DNA of 33,464 nt, taken from contig JAGYOG010000028.1 of NCBI GenBank assembly GCA_018399495.1, forward strand, positions 1-33,464, read 5' to 3'. A program made the translations under genes and the position numbers. Shown here in pieces: positions 22,737 through 30,574 of the stretch; position 1 is the first letter of the stretch; each line of letters opens with the position of its first letter. The notes below the pieces were generated by a model that had not been told where the DNA came from, did not search any database, and worked only from the letters and a program-made list of their open reading frames with translations. This DNA comes from Sphaerochaeta sp. Lineage in GTDB: Bacteria; Spirochaetota; Spirochaetia; Sphaerochaetales; Sphaerochaetaceae.

Positions 22737-23723
22737 CTATACTGAGCGAGCAGATAATTTTTCAAACAGGGAAGTCAACATACGCTCTACCTCAGGATTG
22801 CCGAGGCGGTGTATCTCTTCCAAAGCTCGCTTTCTATAGGATTCTGCAAGAAATTGCGCTTTTTGTATACCACCCAGTTCTTCCACCAATGTGAGAACTT
22901 TCGTTGTGGTACGTTGGTCCAACGGGATTTTTCTGTCGGTAAGCACCTTCTTCAGTTCTTGTTTGCCCAACTCGCTTTCTATTTCCAAGGCGCATATAAG
23001 TGGTAGGGTAGGGATGCCGCTTTTAACATCCCCACCGGTATGCTTACCGAGTTTTTTGCTGCTGCCGATATAATCCAGGATATCATCCTGGATCTGGAAT
23101 GCCATTCCCATGCAGTAGCCGATATGGTGGGCGAGCTTGTTCATAGGATCATCGATTTCTTGCAGTGCAACTCCACTGTAACAGCTAAGTGCAAACAGAC
23201 TGGCGGTCTTTCCGCCAATACGACGAAGGTAGGTACTGCGGTCAATGAAAAAGTCTCCTTGTCCCGCATCTTGGTCAAGTTCACTCTCGCAAAGACGCGT
23301 CAGCGCCCGTGATACAATCTTGCTGTCCATTCCTCTCTCTTTGCCACTGGTAAGCATCAGGGCACGTGCCAAGAGAAAATCTCCTGCCAGTACAGCCTGC
23401 TTGGCTCCCACCTTCGCGTAGACAGAGGTTCGTCCTCTTCGTTTCTGGGCACCGTCGATGATATCGTCATGGACCAAAGATGCAAGATGAATGAGCTCAA
23501 TAACCGAACCCACCCTGATTGCATCATCACTGCGATCCTCATCACCGATCATGCTGGTGATGAGTACCAACGCAGGACGGAGCATCTTACCGGTGCTGTT
23601 CACATGGTCTTCCAGGATTGGCCTGATAAAACCATGTGCTGTGGCAACGGTTTGCTCGATAGTGTTGCGGACTACCTGCAGTTGTGTTTGGATGTGAGGC
23701 TCATCGTCCCAAAAATCTGACAT
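22737..23723 (-). CDS. Long-chain polyprenyl diphosphate synthase
   Basis: 328 aa, normal length for IspB/HepT-type trans-prenyltransferases. First Asp-rich motif in LASLVHDDIIDGAQKRRG and second in AFQIQDDILDYIGSSKKLG, plus KMLRPALVLI near the start and GGKTASLFALSCYSG in the middle. It extends farnesyl or geranyl chains with isopentenyl diphosphate, here most likely for the menaquinone or undecaprenyl-type side chain; chain length cannot be read by eye. It starts 6 bases after the NDH-2 stop, so the two are co-transcribed, which supports a quinone role. Confidence 0.9.
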   Translation of the reverse strand: MSDFWDDEPHIQTQLQVVRNTIEQTVATAHGFIRPILEDHVNSTGKMLRPALVLITSMIGDEDRSDDAIRVGSVIELIHLASLVHDDIIDGAQKRRGRTSVYAKVGAKQAVLAGDFLLARALMLTSGKERGMDSKIVSRALTRLCESELDQDAGQGDFFIDRSTYLRRIGGKTASLFALSCYSGVALQEIDDPMNKLAHHIGYCMGMAFQIQDDILDYIGSSKKLGKHTGGDVKSGIPTLPLICALEIESELGKQELKKVLTDRKIPLDQRTTTKVLTLVEELGGIQKAQFLAESYRKRALEEIHRLGNPEVERMLTSLFEKLSARSV

Positions 23724-23729
23724 GATTGC

Positions 23730-25691
23730 CTACTTCCTGCCCAACTTCTTTTCCATCTGCTTCTTCGTGAATGCAGGTTCATCGAGGTAGAAATAGGTTT
23801 TCTTTGCAAGTGGGGTCTTGTTCCAAAGCTTCTTGATGTACGGCATGACCCAGTAATCCAATCCAAAGGCCTTTCCAGCTCCGCCGAGCATGACAATGGA
23901 TACTGCCATATACCAGAGGATTTCCTTGCCTGCCAGTGCTCCGATGAGGAACATGATAGAGAGGCCGAGGGAAACAATGGCTGCGGGAAAGGTGAAGAGA
24001 CCGGCGAGGAACAGCAGTCCAATACCGAGCTCTGCGAGGACAATCATGATCTGGAAGAAGTAGGGAGCCTGTGCCACGAAGGTATCATTAATCCAGGTGA
24101 AGATGGCAAGAGGCTCAGAGAGGAGTGGTGGTGCAAACTGTTCAACTGCACCAGCAGCTGCATCTCCTGCCGCTTGACTGGCTGAAGCCCAGCTATCATT
24201 TGCAGCCTGACTGGCTGATGCTACTGTCTCTACCGCTGCCTGACTGGCAGATGCCCAGCTGTCAGCTGATTCTGCCCCAGAAGGAGCACCCCAATATACC
24301 TTTGATCCTGTGGTATCGGTAAGCCACCCTTTGCTGACCTTTCCGATACCTTCAATGAGCCACATGACTCCAAGGTACATTCGAAGGAACACTGTCCAGT
24401 AGGACGGAATTTTGTAGGTAGCCATGCCACCAATCAGGGAACGTCTATCTTTAACCTCAAGAATTTCATGTTTGATATACGCCCAGATTGCGTTGACTCC
24501 ACATACCCCGCTCTGATAGTACAGATTCACCAAATGCTTAAGTGCCATGGCAAAGAACCCTGAGAGGGAGATTCCAGCAGTATGGCTTACTGCGTAGGTT
24601 CCACCAATGGATACCATGTACCCATGGAAATTTGATTTATAGGGTTTTGGAGGTGTTGCCTTCAAGCCAAGCTCTTGCTTAATGGTATAGATTATACCGT
24701 CAGCAGCAGTCTTTGCTGTCTGTTCTGCTGCCTCAACAATCTGCGGGACTGCACGATTATCCTCGATGAACCACATTCCATCTCCTGCAAGATAGACATT
24801 CTGGTGATCGGGACTCTGCATGAACTCGTTTACTGCTTTTCTTCCAATCTTGCCGTTGGTAAGGGGAAGTTTTTCGCAGAACTCAGTGCCACGTACACCA
24901 CAGGTCCATACCAACGTCTCTGTCTTGATGACATCCCCATTCTTGGTAGTGAATCTATCTGCTTCGACATTGGTGATTAGGCTATTGAGCATAATCTCAA
25001 CACCCTTCTTCTCCATACGTTTGACTGCTTTTTCCCGTGGTTTTTCAGGGAGCATGTTCAAAATGTTTCCCAGACCCTCACAGTTGATTAATCGTACTTC
25101 TTTCTTGAAGTCGATACCATGCTTAAGACAGAGAACGGGAAGCCACTCGGTAAGTTCTCCTATCATCTCTACGCCGGTGAATCCACCACCTGCGACTACG
25201 AATGTAAGCATCTGCTTGCGCTTTTCTTTGTCGGCTTCTTTGGCAGCTTCTCGTACCATGGTTTCGATATGGGTGCGAACCTTCAGTGCATCTTCAAGAC
25301 TCCATAGATAGAAAGCATGTTTCTTGACTCCGGGGATATTGAAATCAGCAGTCTGGGCTCCAGTACTGATCAGAAGCTGGTCATAGGAGTAACTTGATCG
25401 TTCTCCTGTAAGTACCTGCTTCTCGAAATCAATACTGGTAATCTTATCTTGTACAACATTGACCATCTTGCCAGAGAATATCCGGTCGAAAGAAATTTTG
25501 ACCGACGCCTCATCAACACGATTGCCTGCAACTTCATGTAGCTCTGTCATGAGTATGTGGTGGCGGTTCTTGTCAATTAGGGTAATCTCAACCTTGTTTT
25601 TCTGTTTCTTAAATGACTTGTGCAGTATTTTTGCCGCATGCACACCTGCATAGCCTCCGCCCAAAATAACAATCTGTTTCTTATCCATCAT
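23730..25691 (-). CDS. NDH-2 NADH dehydrogenase fused to DoxX membrane domain
   Basis: 653 aa from the first of two adjacent ATGs (25691, 25688), five to eight bases after AAGGA. Residues about 1-400 are a type II NADH dehydrogenase: FAD fold VILGGGYAGVHAAKILHK, NADH fold FVVAGGGFTGVEMIGEL, and FAD contact NVYLAGDGMWF. After about residue 430 a DoxX-like membrane domain follows: YWTVFLRMYLGVMWLIEGIG, then IMIVLAELGIGLLFLAGLF, AIVSLGLSIMFLIGALAG and WYMAVSIVMLGGAGKAFGLD. Between the first two helices sit three 11-residue Ala/Ser repeats. NDH-2 passes NADH electrons to quinone; Listeria Ndh2 in extracellular electron transfer also has an added membrane part. Operon with the polyprenyl synthase below. 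Confidence 0.9.
   Translation of the reverse strand: MMDKKQIVILGGGYAGVHAAKILHKSFKKQKNKVEITLIDKNRHHILMTELHEVAGNRVDEASVKISFDRIFSGKMVNVVQDKITSIDFEKQVLTGERSSYSYDQLLISTGAQTADFNIPGVKKHAFYLWSLEDALKVRTHIETMVREAAKEADKEKRKQMLTFVVAGGGFTGVEMIGELTEWLPVLCLKHGIDFKKEVRLINCEGLGNILNMLPEKPREKAVKRMEKKGVEIMLNSLITNVEADRFTTKNGDVIKTETLVWTCGVRGTEFCEKLPLTNGKIGRKAVNEFMQSPDHQNVYLAGDGMWFIEDNRAVPQIVEAAEQTAKTAADGIIYTIKQELGLKATPPKPYKSNFHGYMVSIGGTYAVSHTAGISLSGFFAMALKHLVNLYYQSGVCGVNAIWAYIKHEILEVKDRRSLIGGMATYKIPSYWTVFLRMYLGVMWLIEGIGKVSKGWLTDTTGSKVYWGAPSGAESADSWASASQAAVETVASASQAANDSWASASQAAGDAAAGAVEQFAPPLLSEPLAIFTWINDTFVAQAPYFFQIMIVLAELGIGLLFLAGLFTFPAAIVSLGLSIMFLIGALAGKEILWYMAVSIVMLGGAGKAFGLDYWVMPYIKKLWNKTPLAKKTYFYLDEPAFTKKQMEKKLGRK
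24165..24263 (-). repeat. Three 33-bp in-frame repeats in the NDH-2/DoxX gene
   Basis: Three tandem 11-codon units encode DSWASASQAAV, ETVASASQAAN and DSWASASQAAG. They lie in the loop after the first DoxX helix, probably outside the membrane. Unit number may vary between strains. Confidence 0.85.
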
Positions 25692-25737
25692 CACGTTCCT
25701 TGTTGGCCCCATGCGGGTACAGCGAAATTTATTAGGA

Positions 25738-25766
25738 AGGTGAGAAAAGTCATTTCTAACTCACCT
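25738..25766 (-). promoter_or_regulatory. Hairpin in the ndh leader
   Basis: AGGTGAG (25738-25744) and CTCACCT (25760-25766) form a perfect 7-bp inverted repeat with a 15-base loop, 47 bases before the NDH-2 start and inside its probable transcript. Role unknown. Confidence 0.35.
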
Positions 25767-25811
25767 GGTCTCACAGAAATGTACTCTAGCATAAAACTAG
25801 GAATTAATGCA

Positions 25812-25817
25812 ATTATA
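25812..25817 (-). promoter_or_regulatory. Extended -10 promoter element of the NDH-2 operon
   Basis: Minus-strand TATAAT preceded by TGG, an extended -10 (TGN-TATAAT). No good -35 is seen. The leader to the 25691 start is about 115 bases. Confidence 0.45.
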
Positions 25818-25951
25818 CCATGTTTTTATCGATACAAAATACACAAATCCTTCTCCATCCTAGTGCTGCAGGTGTCCTCTCTTTATAAGGTAATTCTCCT
25901 GCAAGCGTTACTTACAGTAAAGAAAATTTGAGATTTTATTTGTGTACATTT

Positions 25952-25971
25952 TTGATATCAGAGTATATCAA
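25952..25971. promoter_or_regulatory. Inverted repeat 1 upstream of the FMN lipoprotein
   Basis: Perfect 7-bp arms TTGATAT-CAGAGT-ATATCAA. About 180 bases before the lipoprotein start; a candidate distal regulator site in the shared NDH-2/lipoprotein intergenic region. Confidence 0.5.
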
Positions 25972-26038
25972 TAGGAATACTATTATGGATAACATTAGTA
26001 TATATAAGCAATTAATAGAACTATATCGTTACTAAAAA

Positions 26039-26057
26039 TTAATATTGATAATATTAA
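26039..26057. promoter_or_regulatory. Inverted repeat 2 upstream of the FMN lipoprotein
   Basis: Perfect 8-bp arms TTAATATT-GAT-AATATTAA. It lies 15 bases upstream of the likely -35 box at 26073, a position suited to an activator or a second operator. All A/T arms, so chance is possible. Confidence 0.4.
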
Positions 26058-26072
26058 GACGATATTGCATAA

Positions 26073-26102
26073 TTGTCATATAACGGTATATGATTATATA
26101 TA
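26073..26102 (+). promoter_or_regulatory. Promoter of the FMN lipoprotein with operator in the spacer
   Basis: TTGTCA at 26073-26078 and a TATATA -10 at 26095-26100 (16-base spacer) or 26097-26102 (18). A perfect inverted repeat TCATATA-ACGG-TATATGA (26076-26093) fills the spacer, the usual place for a repressor. Confidence 0.55.
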
Positions 26103-26146
26103 AATAATTTTTGAATGATTTTCAAGTATTTGAGGAGTATCTTACC

Positions 26147-27436
26147 ATGAAGAAACATCTATTGCTGGTTCTGACCGTCTTAGCCATCATGCTTATCTTT
26201 GTTGGCTGTGCCAAGTCAGAGAGTGAAGAAAACCGGGCAGCTGGTGCTGCACCGAAAGCTGAGCCGACTGTATCCGCACCGGCACATGCTGCAACCCCAA
26301 CGTATGCAGACGGCGTGTATTTCGCCGCCGCTGACAGCTTTGCTTCTTCCGGATGGAAGGAAACTGTGACGCTCACAGTAGAAGGTGGGAAGATTACTGA
26401 TGCTGATTGGAATGCAGTGAACATCAATGCTGGTGCAGACAAGAAGAGTTATGACCAGGCTGGAAAGTACAACATGGTAAAGTTTGGCAGCGCGCAGGCT
26501 GAGTGGTATGAACAGGCTGAAAAGGTTGAAGCATATTTGCTTGAGACCCAGGATCCTGCAGCCATCACCTACAAGGATGATGAAGGCCATACCGATGCTA
26601 TCGCTAGTGTATCCGTCCATGTTGATGCCTTCTTCGACCTTGCAAGCGAAGCTCTCGCTTCCGGACCTGTTGGTCGTGGTTCCTATGATGATGGGGCATA
26701 CTTTGCCATCGCAGATTCCTATCCCTCCTCCGGCTGGAAAGAATATGTATCCTTGACCGTGCTCAATGGCCGTATCGCTGCTGTCAACTGGAGTGCAGTC
26801 AACAGAGCTGGTGATGACAAGAAGCCGTATGACAAGGCCGGCAATTACAACATGGTTAAGTTTGGTGGAGCACAGGCAGAGTGGTATGAGCAGGCAGATA
26901 AGGCTGAATCCTACCTCTTGGAGACCCAAGACCTCGATGGTATCAACTACAAGGATGATGAGGGTCACACCGATGACATCGCTGGTGTCTCCATCCATGT
27001 TGATGCGCTCTACAATCTTGCCAAGGAAGCCCTTGCTGCTGGCCCGACTGAGATTGGTCTTTTCAAGGATGGTTCCTACTACGCCAGTGAAGATGCATTC
27101 AGCTCCTCCGGTTGGAAAGGCTACGTTTCTCTTCTGGTCAACAATGGTAACATTGAGAACGTCTACTGGAGTGCAGTTGACAAGGATGGCCGTGACAAGA
27201 AGCAGGTAGCTGCTGAAGGTGGCTATGGAATGTTGGCACGCAGTGAGATCGGCAAGGAGTGGCATGAACAGGCTGCTGCTGTCGAAGCATACCTGCTCTC
27301 CACCCAGGATCCAAAAGAAATTACCTACAAGGATGAGGACGGACACACCGATGATATCGCTGGTGCAACCATCCACGTCAACGATTTCTATGCCTTGGTT
27401 GAGGCAGCTCTTGCTGCAGGACCGAAGCAGTATTAA
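26147..27436 (+). CDS. Lipoprotein with three FMN-binding-like domains (PplA-like)
   Basis: 429 aa from ATG 26147, nine bases after GAGGAG; an upstream in-frame start at 26111 would spoil the signal. Lipobox IFVGC with Cys21, then an Ala/Pro-rich linker to about residue 52. Three domains of about 118 residues follow, each with a G-x-Y-x-A-x-D-x-F/Y-x-S-S-G-W-K opening, a V/L-rich strand, a DKK-x-Y/V segment, an AEWYEQA-type helix and an end motif. The end motifs are TDAIASVSVHV, TDDIAGVSIHV and TDDIAGATIHV; the ApbE flavinylation motif is roughly D-x-x-S/T-G-A-T, so only the third keeps the acceptor Thr, the others having Ser. In Listeria, PplA is the surface flavoprotein that takes electrons from Ndh2 to extracellular acceptors. 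It is divergent from NDH-2/DoxX here, supporting the same job. Confidence 0.82.
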   Translation: MKKHLLLVLTVLAIMLIFVGCAKSESEENRAAGAAPKAEPTVSAPAHAATPTYADGVYFAAADSFASSGWKETVTLTVEGGKITDADWNAVNINAGADKKSYDQAGKYNMVKFGSAQAEWYEQAEKVEAYLLETQDPAAITYKDDEGHTDAIASVSVHVDAFFDLASEALASGPVGRGSYDDGAYFAIADSYPSSGWKEYVSLTVLNGRIAAVNWSAVNRAGDDKKPYDKAGNYNMVKFGGAQAEWYEQADKAESYLLETQDLDGINYKDDEGHTDDIAGVSIHVDALYNLAKEALAAGPTEIGLFKDGSYYASEDAFSSSGWKGYVSLLVNNGNIENVYWSAVDKDGRDKKQVAAEGGYGMLARSEIGKEWHEQAAAVEAYLLSTQDPKEITYKDEDGHTDDIAGATIHVNDFYALVEAALAAGPKQY

Positions 27437-27455
27437 TCGAACGTTTCATATCTCC

Positions 27456-27487
27456 TCCCCGGGTTTTTCCCGGGGATTTATTTTTTC
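27456..27487 (+). terminator. Terminator of the FMN lipoprotein gene
   Basis: TCCCCGGG (27456-27463), TTTTT loop, CCCGGGGA (27469-27476), then ATTTATTTTTT-type tail (27477-27487). Confidence 0.85.
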
Positions 27488-27507
27488 CCTTCACGATACA
27501 TCTTTGT

Positions 27508-27513
27508 TATAAT
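27508..27513 (+). promoter_or_regulatory. Extended -10 promoter for the LysE gene
   Basis: TGT-TATAAT ending 17 bases before the start ATG at 27531, with no clear -35. A GGGGGAG ribosome-binding site follows; a leader this short is acceptable. Confidence 0.4.
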
Positions 27514-27530
27514 CTTGGCGGGGGAGTTCC

Positions 27531-28124
27531 ATGGAGATTGATTATGTCTCATTGTTTATTTTTACCTTTGTCACTACGTTCACCCCAGGTCCAAACACCA
27601 TCAGCAGTGCAATGATGGGAATACAGGCAGGGTATAGGCGAAGCATGCCGTACTTCCTGGGAATAGCAACGGGTTTTTTCTCAATCATGTTGTTTAGTGG
27701 AATCTTTGCTTCTCTCTTATCCCGTGTCCTTCCCGAGGTGATGCAGGTGTTCTCCTTTCTGGGAGCAGCCTACATCCTTTATCTTGCCTATCGTGTCCTG
27801 CATGCAGACTACACGCTTTCGCAGGAGAATCCCAAGGTGTTGGACTACAAGGATGGTTTATTGCTTCAGCTCTTCAATCCGAAGGTACTGGTCCTCGCGC
27901 TTACCCTCTATACTACATTTCTCAGCAGTATGAACCGCAGTGTACAATCCTTGTTGTTCAGTGCTCTCTTCTTTACGATGATGAGTTTCTCTGCAATCTC
28001 CCTGTGGGCATTTTTTGGAATCACGTTCGCACATGTCCTCATCTCACAGAAGGCCAGACGGATGGTAAATGGTATATTGGCGCTCTTGCTTGCCTATAGC
28101 GCAATCACGCTGGTTATTGCCTGA
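27531..28124 (+). CDS. LysE/RhtB-family amino-acid exporter
   Basis: 197 aa, six hydrophobic helices. TFTPGPNTISSAMMGIQAGY near the N-terminus is the family signature, followed by GIATGFFSIMLFSGIFASLL, FLGAAYILYLAYRVL and LLLQLFNPKVLVLALTLYTT. LysE-type proteins export amino acids or related compounds from the cytoplasm; the substrate cannot be read from sequence. Single gene between the FMN lipoprotein terminator and a convergent terminator. Confidence 0.88.
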   Translation: MEIDYVSLFIFTFVTTFTPGPNTISSAMMGIQAGYRRSMPYFLGIATGFFSIMLFSGIFASLLSRVLPEVMQVFSFLGAAYILYLAYRVLHADYTLSQENPKVLDYKDGLLLQLFNPKVLVLALTLYTTFLSSMNRSVQSLLFSALFFTMMSFSAISLWAFFGITFAHVLISQKARRMVNGILALLLAYSAITLVIA

Positions 28125-28131
28125 GCAAAAC

Positions 28132-28160
28132 AAAAAACCCCTGCCGGGTAGGGCAAGGGT
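28132..28160 (-). terminator. Terminator of the amino-acid ABC operon
   Basis: On the minus strand ACCCTTGCC pairs with GGCAGGGGT (one T-G), followed by TTTTTTG. It starts 24 bases after the ABC ATPase stop, and the LysE gene probably shares it. Confidence 0.7.
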
Positions 28161-28183
28161 CCTCTGTTGTGTATAAAACGGTA

Positions 28184-28963
28184 CTATTCGTCGTCCTGTG
28201 GGGGCAGTATCTGCTTCAGGAAGGCTAGGGTACGCTCTTCCTTCGGGGCGCTGAACATCTCCTCAGGGGAAGCTTCCTCAAGAATGACTCCTTCATCCAT
28301 GAAGATGACACGGTCTGCGACCTCTTTGGCGAACCACATTTCGTGGGTTACCACCAACATCGTCATCCCCTTGTTTGCAAGGTCAGTCATTACCGAGAGT
28401 ACCTCTCCAACCAACTCTGGATCGAGTGCGCTGGTAGGCTCATCAAAAAGCATGATCTCAGGCTCCATGGCAAGTGCTCTGGCGATAGCAACACGCTGCT
28501 TCTGCCCGCCACTAATCATTGCGGGATAGATGTCTGCTTTATCACTCAGTCCGACTTGTTCCAGAATCTCCAGAGCTTTCGTTCTTGCTTTGTCCTTGGG
28601 CATTTTCTTGACATGAACCATGCCTTCCATCACATTGCCGATGACCGTCATGTGAGGGAAGAGGTTGAAGTGTTGGAATACCATCCCAAGACCCTGACGG
28701 ACCTTGTTCAATTGTTTTTCCTGTTGCTTAACCCGCTTGCCGTCGACATAGATCTTTCCTTTCTGGGCTTTCTCCAGAAAGTTGACACAGCGCAGTAGTG
28801 TGCTCTTTCCACTTCCCGAGGCGCCGATGATTACTACCACCTCACCTCGTTTGACTTCAAGGTTGATATCCTTGAGAACTTCGAGGTCTCCGAACCACTT
28901 CTTGAGATGTTCTATCTTCAGGATTGTCTCATCTGTCTTGTGTGTTTGTTTAGTCATGGTCAC
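28184..28963 (-). CDS. glnQ: Polar amino-acid ABC transporter ATPase
   Basis: 259 aa. Walker [11 protein letters not shown]-loop [13 protein letters not shown], signature [15 protein letters not shown], Walker [15 protein letters not shown] and H-loop VVTHEM are complete. The sequence style is that of GlnQ/HisP-type PAAT ATPases; the symbol is used for family only. It overlaps the permease gene by 14 bases. The ATPase sits on the inner face of the membrane and drives import of the amino acid delivered by the 29633 protein. Confidence 0.93.
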   Translation of the reverse strand: MTMTKQTHKTDETILKIEHLKKWFGDLEVLKDINLEVKRGEVVVIIGASGSGKSTLLRCVNFLEKAQKGKIYVDGKRVKQQEKQLNKVRQGLGMVFQHFNLFPHMTVIGNVMEGMVHVKKMPKDKARTKALEILEQVGLSDKADIYPAMISGGQKQRVAIARALAMEPEIMLFDEPTSALDPELVGEVLSVMTDLANKGMTMLVVTHEMWFAKEVADRVIFMDEGVILEEASPEEMFSAPKEERTLAFLKQILPPQDDE

Positions 28964-29618
28964 TCACCTTCAATCTTTGTTCGATGCGATGCATCACGAA
29001 TGAGAGCAGGCTCGTCATGATCAAGTACCAGATGCCAACAATAAGGAACATCTCCATGTACATGAAGGAGGAGGAGCCCATCTGCCTTCCCTTGAGCATA
29101 AGCTCAGGAACGGCGATTGTGGATGCAAGGCTGCTGTCCTTCAATGCGATGATCAACTGGTTGCCCAATGGGGGGACAGCTCGCTTAAAGGCTTGAGGGA
29201 GCACAATGCGTTGCATTGCCTTTCCCTGCGTCATGCCCAAGCTTCGAGCAGCTTCCATCTGTCCGTAATCAATGGACTGGATGGATCCGCGGAAGATTTC
29301 AGCAATGTAAGCACCGTTATGTATCCCGAGTGCTATGATTGCAGAGGGGATGGGATCGATGGTTACAATACTGGTGAGCCCATAGTAAATAATAAACAGT
29401 TGCACCAATAGTGGTGTTCCTCTGATAAGGAAGATATATGCTCTACTAAGAGAATTTATCCATTGACGTTTGGAAAGGCGGCCGAGTGCGGCCACCAATC
29501 CAATAATAAGACCAAGTAGAATCCCAAAAAAGGTGATCTGTAGCGTATAGAGTGCTGCATCAGCGAATTGGAAAAATCGCTGAGGGATCACCGTTAGATC
29601 CCATGGTAATATACTCAT
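28950..29618 (-). CDS. Polar amino-acid ABC transporter permease
   Basis: 222 aa with about five helices. [16 protein letters not shown] and the EAA-type loop [20 protein letters not shown] are hallmarks of HisM/GlnP permeases. One permease only, so it would act as a homodimer. The gene follows the binding-protein gene after 14 bases. Confidence 0.92.
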   Translation of the reverse strand: MSILPWDLTVIPQRFFQFADAALYTLQITFFGILLGLIIGLVAALGRLSKRQWINSLSRAYIFLIRGTPLLVQLFIIYYGLTSIVTIDPIPSAIIALGIHNGAYIAEIFRGSIQSIDYGQMEAARSLGMTQGKAMQRIVLPQAFKRAVPPLGNQLIIALKDSSLASTIAVPELMLKGRQMGSSSFMYMEMFLIVGIWYLIMTSLLSFVMHRIEQRLKVSDHD

Positions 29619-29632
29619 TCTAGGATTCTCCC

Positions 29633-30418
29633 TTACTCTACGGTAATATCTTCACCGTTGAACCATTTTTCACTAATCTCTTTCATGGTGCCATCGGCAA
29701 ACATTTCGCGGAGTGCAGCGTTTACCTGTTCACGCAGCTCATCGTCATCCTCATGGAATCCAATGCCCATGACTTCACTGCGAAGTACCGATCCTACGAG
29801 TGTAAGCTTATCACCTTCTTTAAGCTGAGTGATGGCATTCAGTCCTACAATTCTGTCAGTCAGGACACCGTCAACACGGCCGTTGAGCAGTTCGATTAAG
29901 GTCTGGTTGTCATCTTCATAGAGCTTGACTTTGGTGCCAAGAACCTTTGCGTCGTTCTCAAAGGTAGTACCGGTAACAAGACCAAGTGTATGTTCGCTGG
30001 TCAAATCATCGACTGAATTGATTCCACTATCCTTCATGGCAATCAACTGTGGGCCACTGTAATAGTAAGGAATGGAGAAGTCGATGACTGCCTCGCGTTC
30101 CTCTGTGATTCCCATACTGCCCAAGATCCCGTCATAGCGTTTTGCTCTGAGACCTTCAACAATACCATCCCATGCGGTAGCTACATACTTCAATTCCTTG
30201 TCGAGGCGGCTGGCAATCTCGGTAGCAACATCAACATCAAAACCAATGATGTCACCATCTTCTGTCATGTAGTTGAACGGAGGATATCCGCCGGAACCTG
30301 AGAAGGTAATGGTATTAGCAGTTTCCTGCTGACCCTGCGCGACCAAGGCAGGAAGCGAAATCAGTAACATCAATCCAATAATTAGCAACTTTCGATACAA
30401 TTTGTTCGTATTTTTCAA
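29633..30418 (-). CDS. Polar amino-acid ABC transporter binding protein
   Basis: 261 aa from TTG 30418, six bases after AAGGAG; the frame is open up to 30529 but the upstream part does not look like a signal peptide. The signal ends around LPALVAQGQQ and has no lipobox Cys. The family-3 solute-binding pattern is clear: GYPPFNYMTEDGDIIGFDVD, VATAWDGIVEGLRAKRYDGI, EREAVIDFSIPYYYSGPQL and VDGVLTDRIVGLNA. The ligand is not obvious; an amino acid is likely. Confidence 0.9.
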   Translation of the reverse strand: MKNTNKLYRKLLIIGLMLLISLPALVAQGQQETANTITFSGSGGYPPFNYMTEDGDIIGFDVDVATEIASRLDKELKYVATAWDGIVEGLRAKRYDGILGSMGITEEREAVIDFSIPYYYSGPQLIAMKDSGINSVDDLTSEHTLGLVTGTTFENDAKVLGTKVKLYEDDNQTLIELLNGRVDGVLTDRIVGLNAITQLKEGDKLTLVGSVLRSEVMGIGFHEDDDELREQVNAALREMFADGTMKEISEKWFNGEDITVE

Positions 30419-30527
30419 AATAAACTCCTTTGAAAAAAATGATATAGAATTGTAACAATGAATAGGTAATTTACACAACAGCCTAATAGCTATTTCTTTA
30501 CTCTTAATGGTTTGAGTGTATTTATAC

Positions 30528-30533
30528 ATTATA
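30528..30533 (-). promoter_or_regulatory. Extended -10 promoter for the ABC operon
   Basis: Minus-strand TGT-TATAAT, about 110 bases before the TTG start. No convincing -35. Confidence 0.4.
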
Positions 30534-30574
30534 ACATAGTATGCTATAAATAGTTTACTAGGGGTACTTTACTC

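Noticed and set aside
24165..24263. Tandem repeat considered as a CRISPR or minisatellite
   Set aside because: In-frame 33-bp units without spacers, coding for an 11-residue protein repeat.
26216..27376. 386-codon minus-strand frame
   Set aside because: It is the exact reverse of the three repeated domains of the FMN lipoprotein; the repeats explain its length, and it has no promoter or ribosome-binding site.
30419..30574. Terminal inverted repeat of an insertion sequence upstream of the transposase-like gene
   Set aside because: No matching inverted sequence found after 32173, where the next gene's stop lies 11 bases away.
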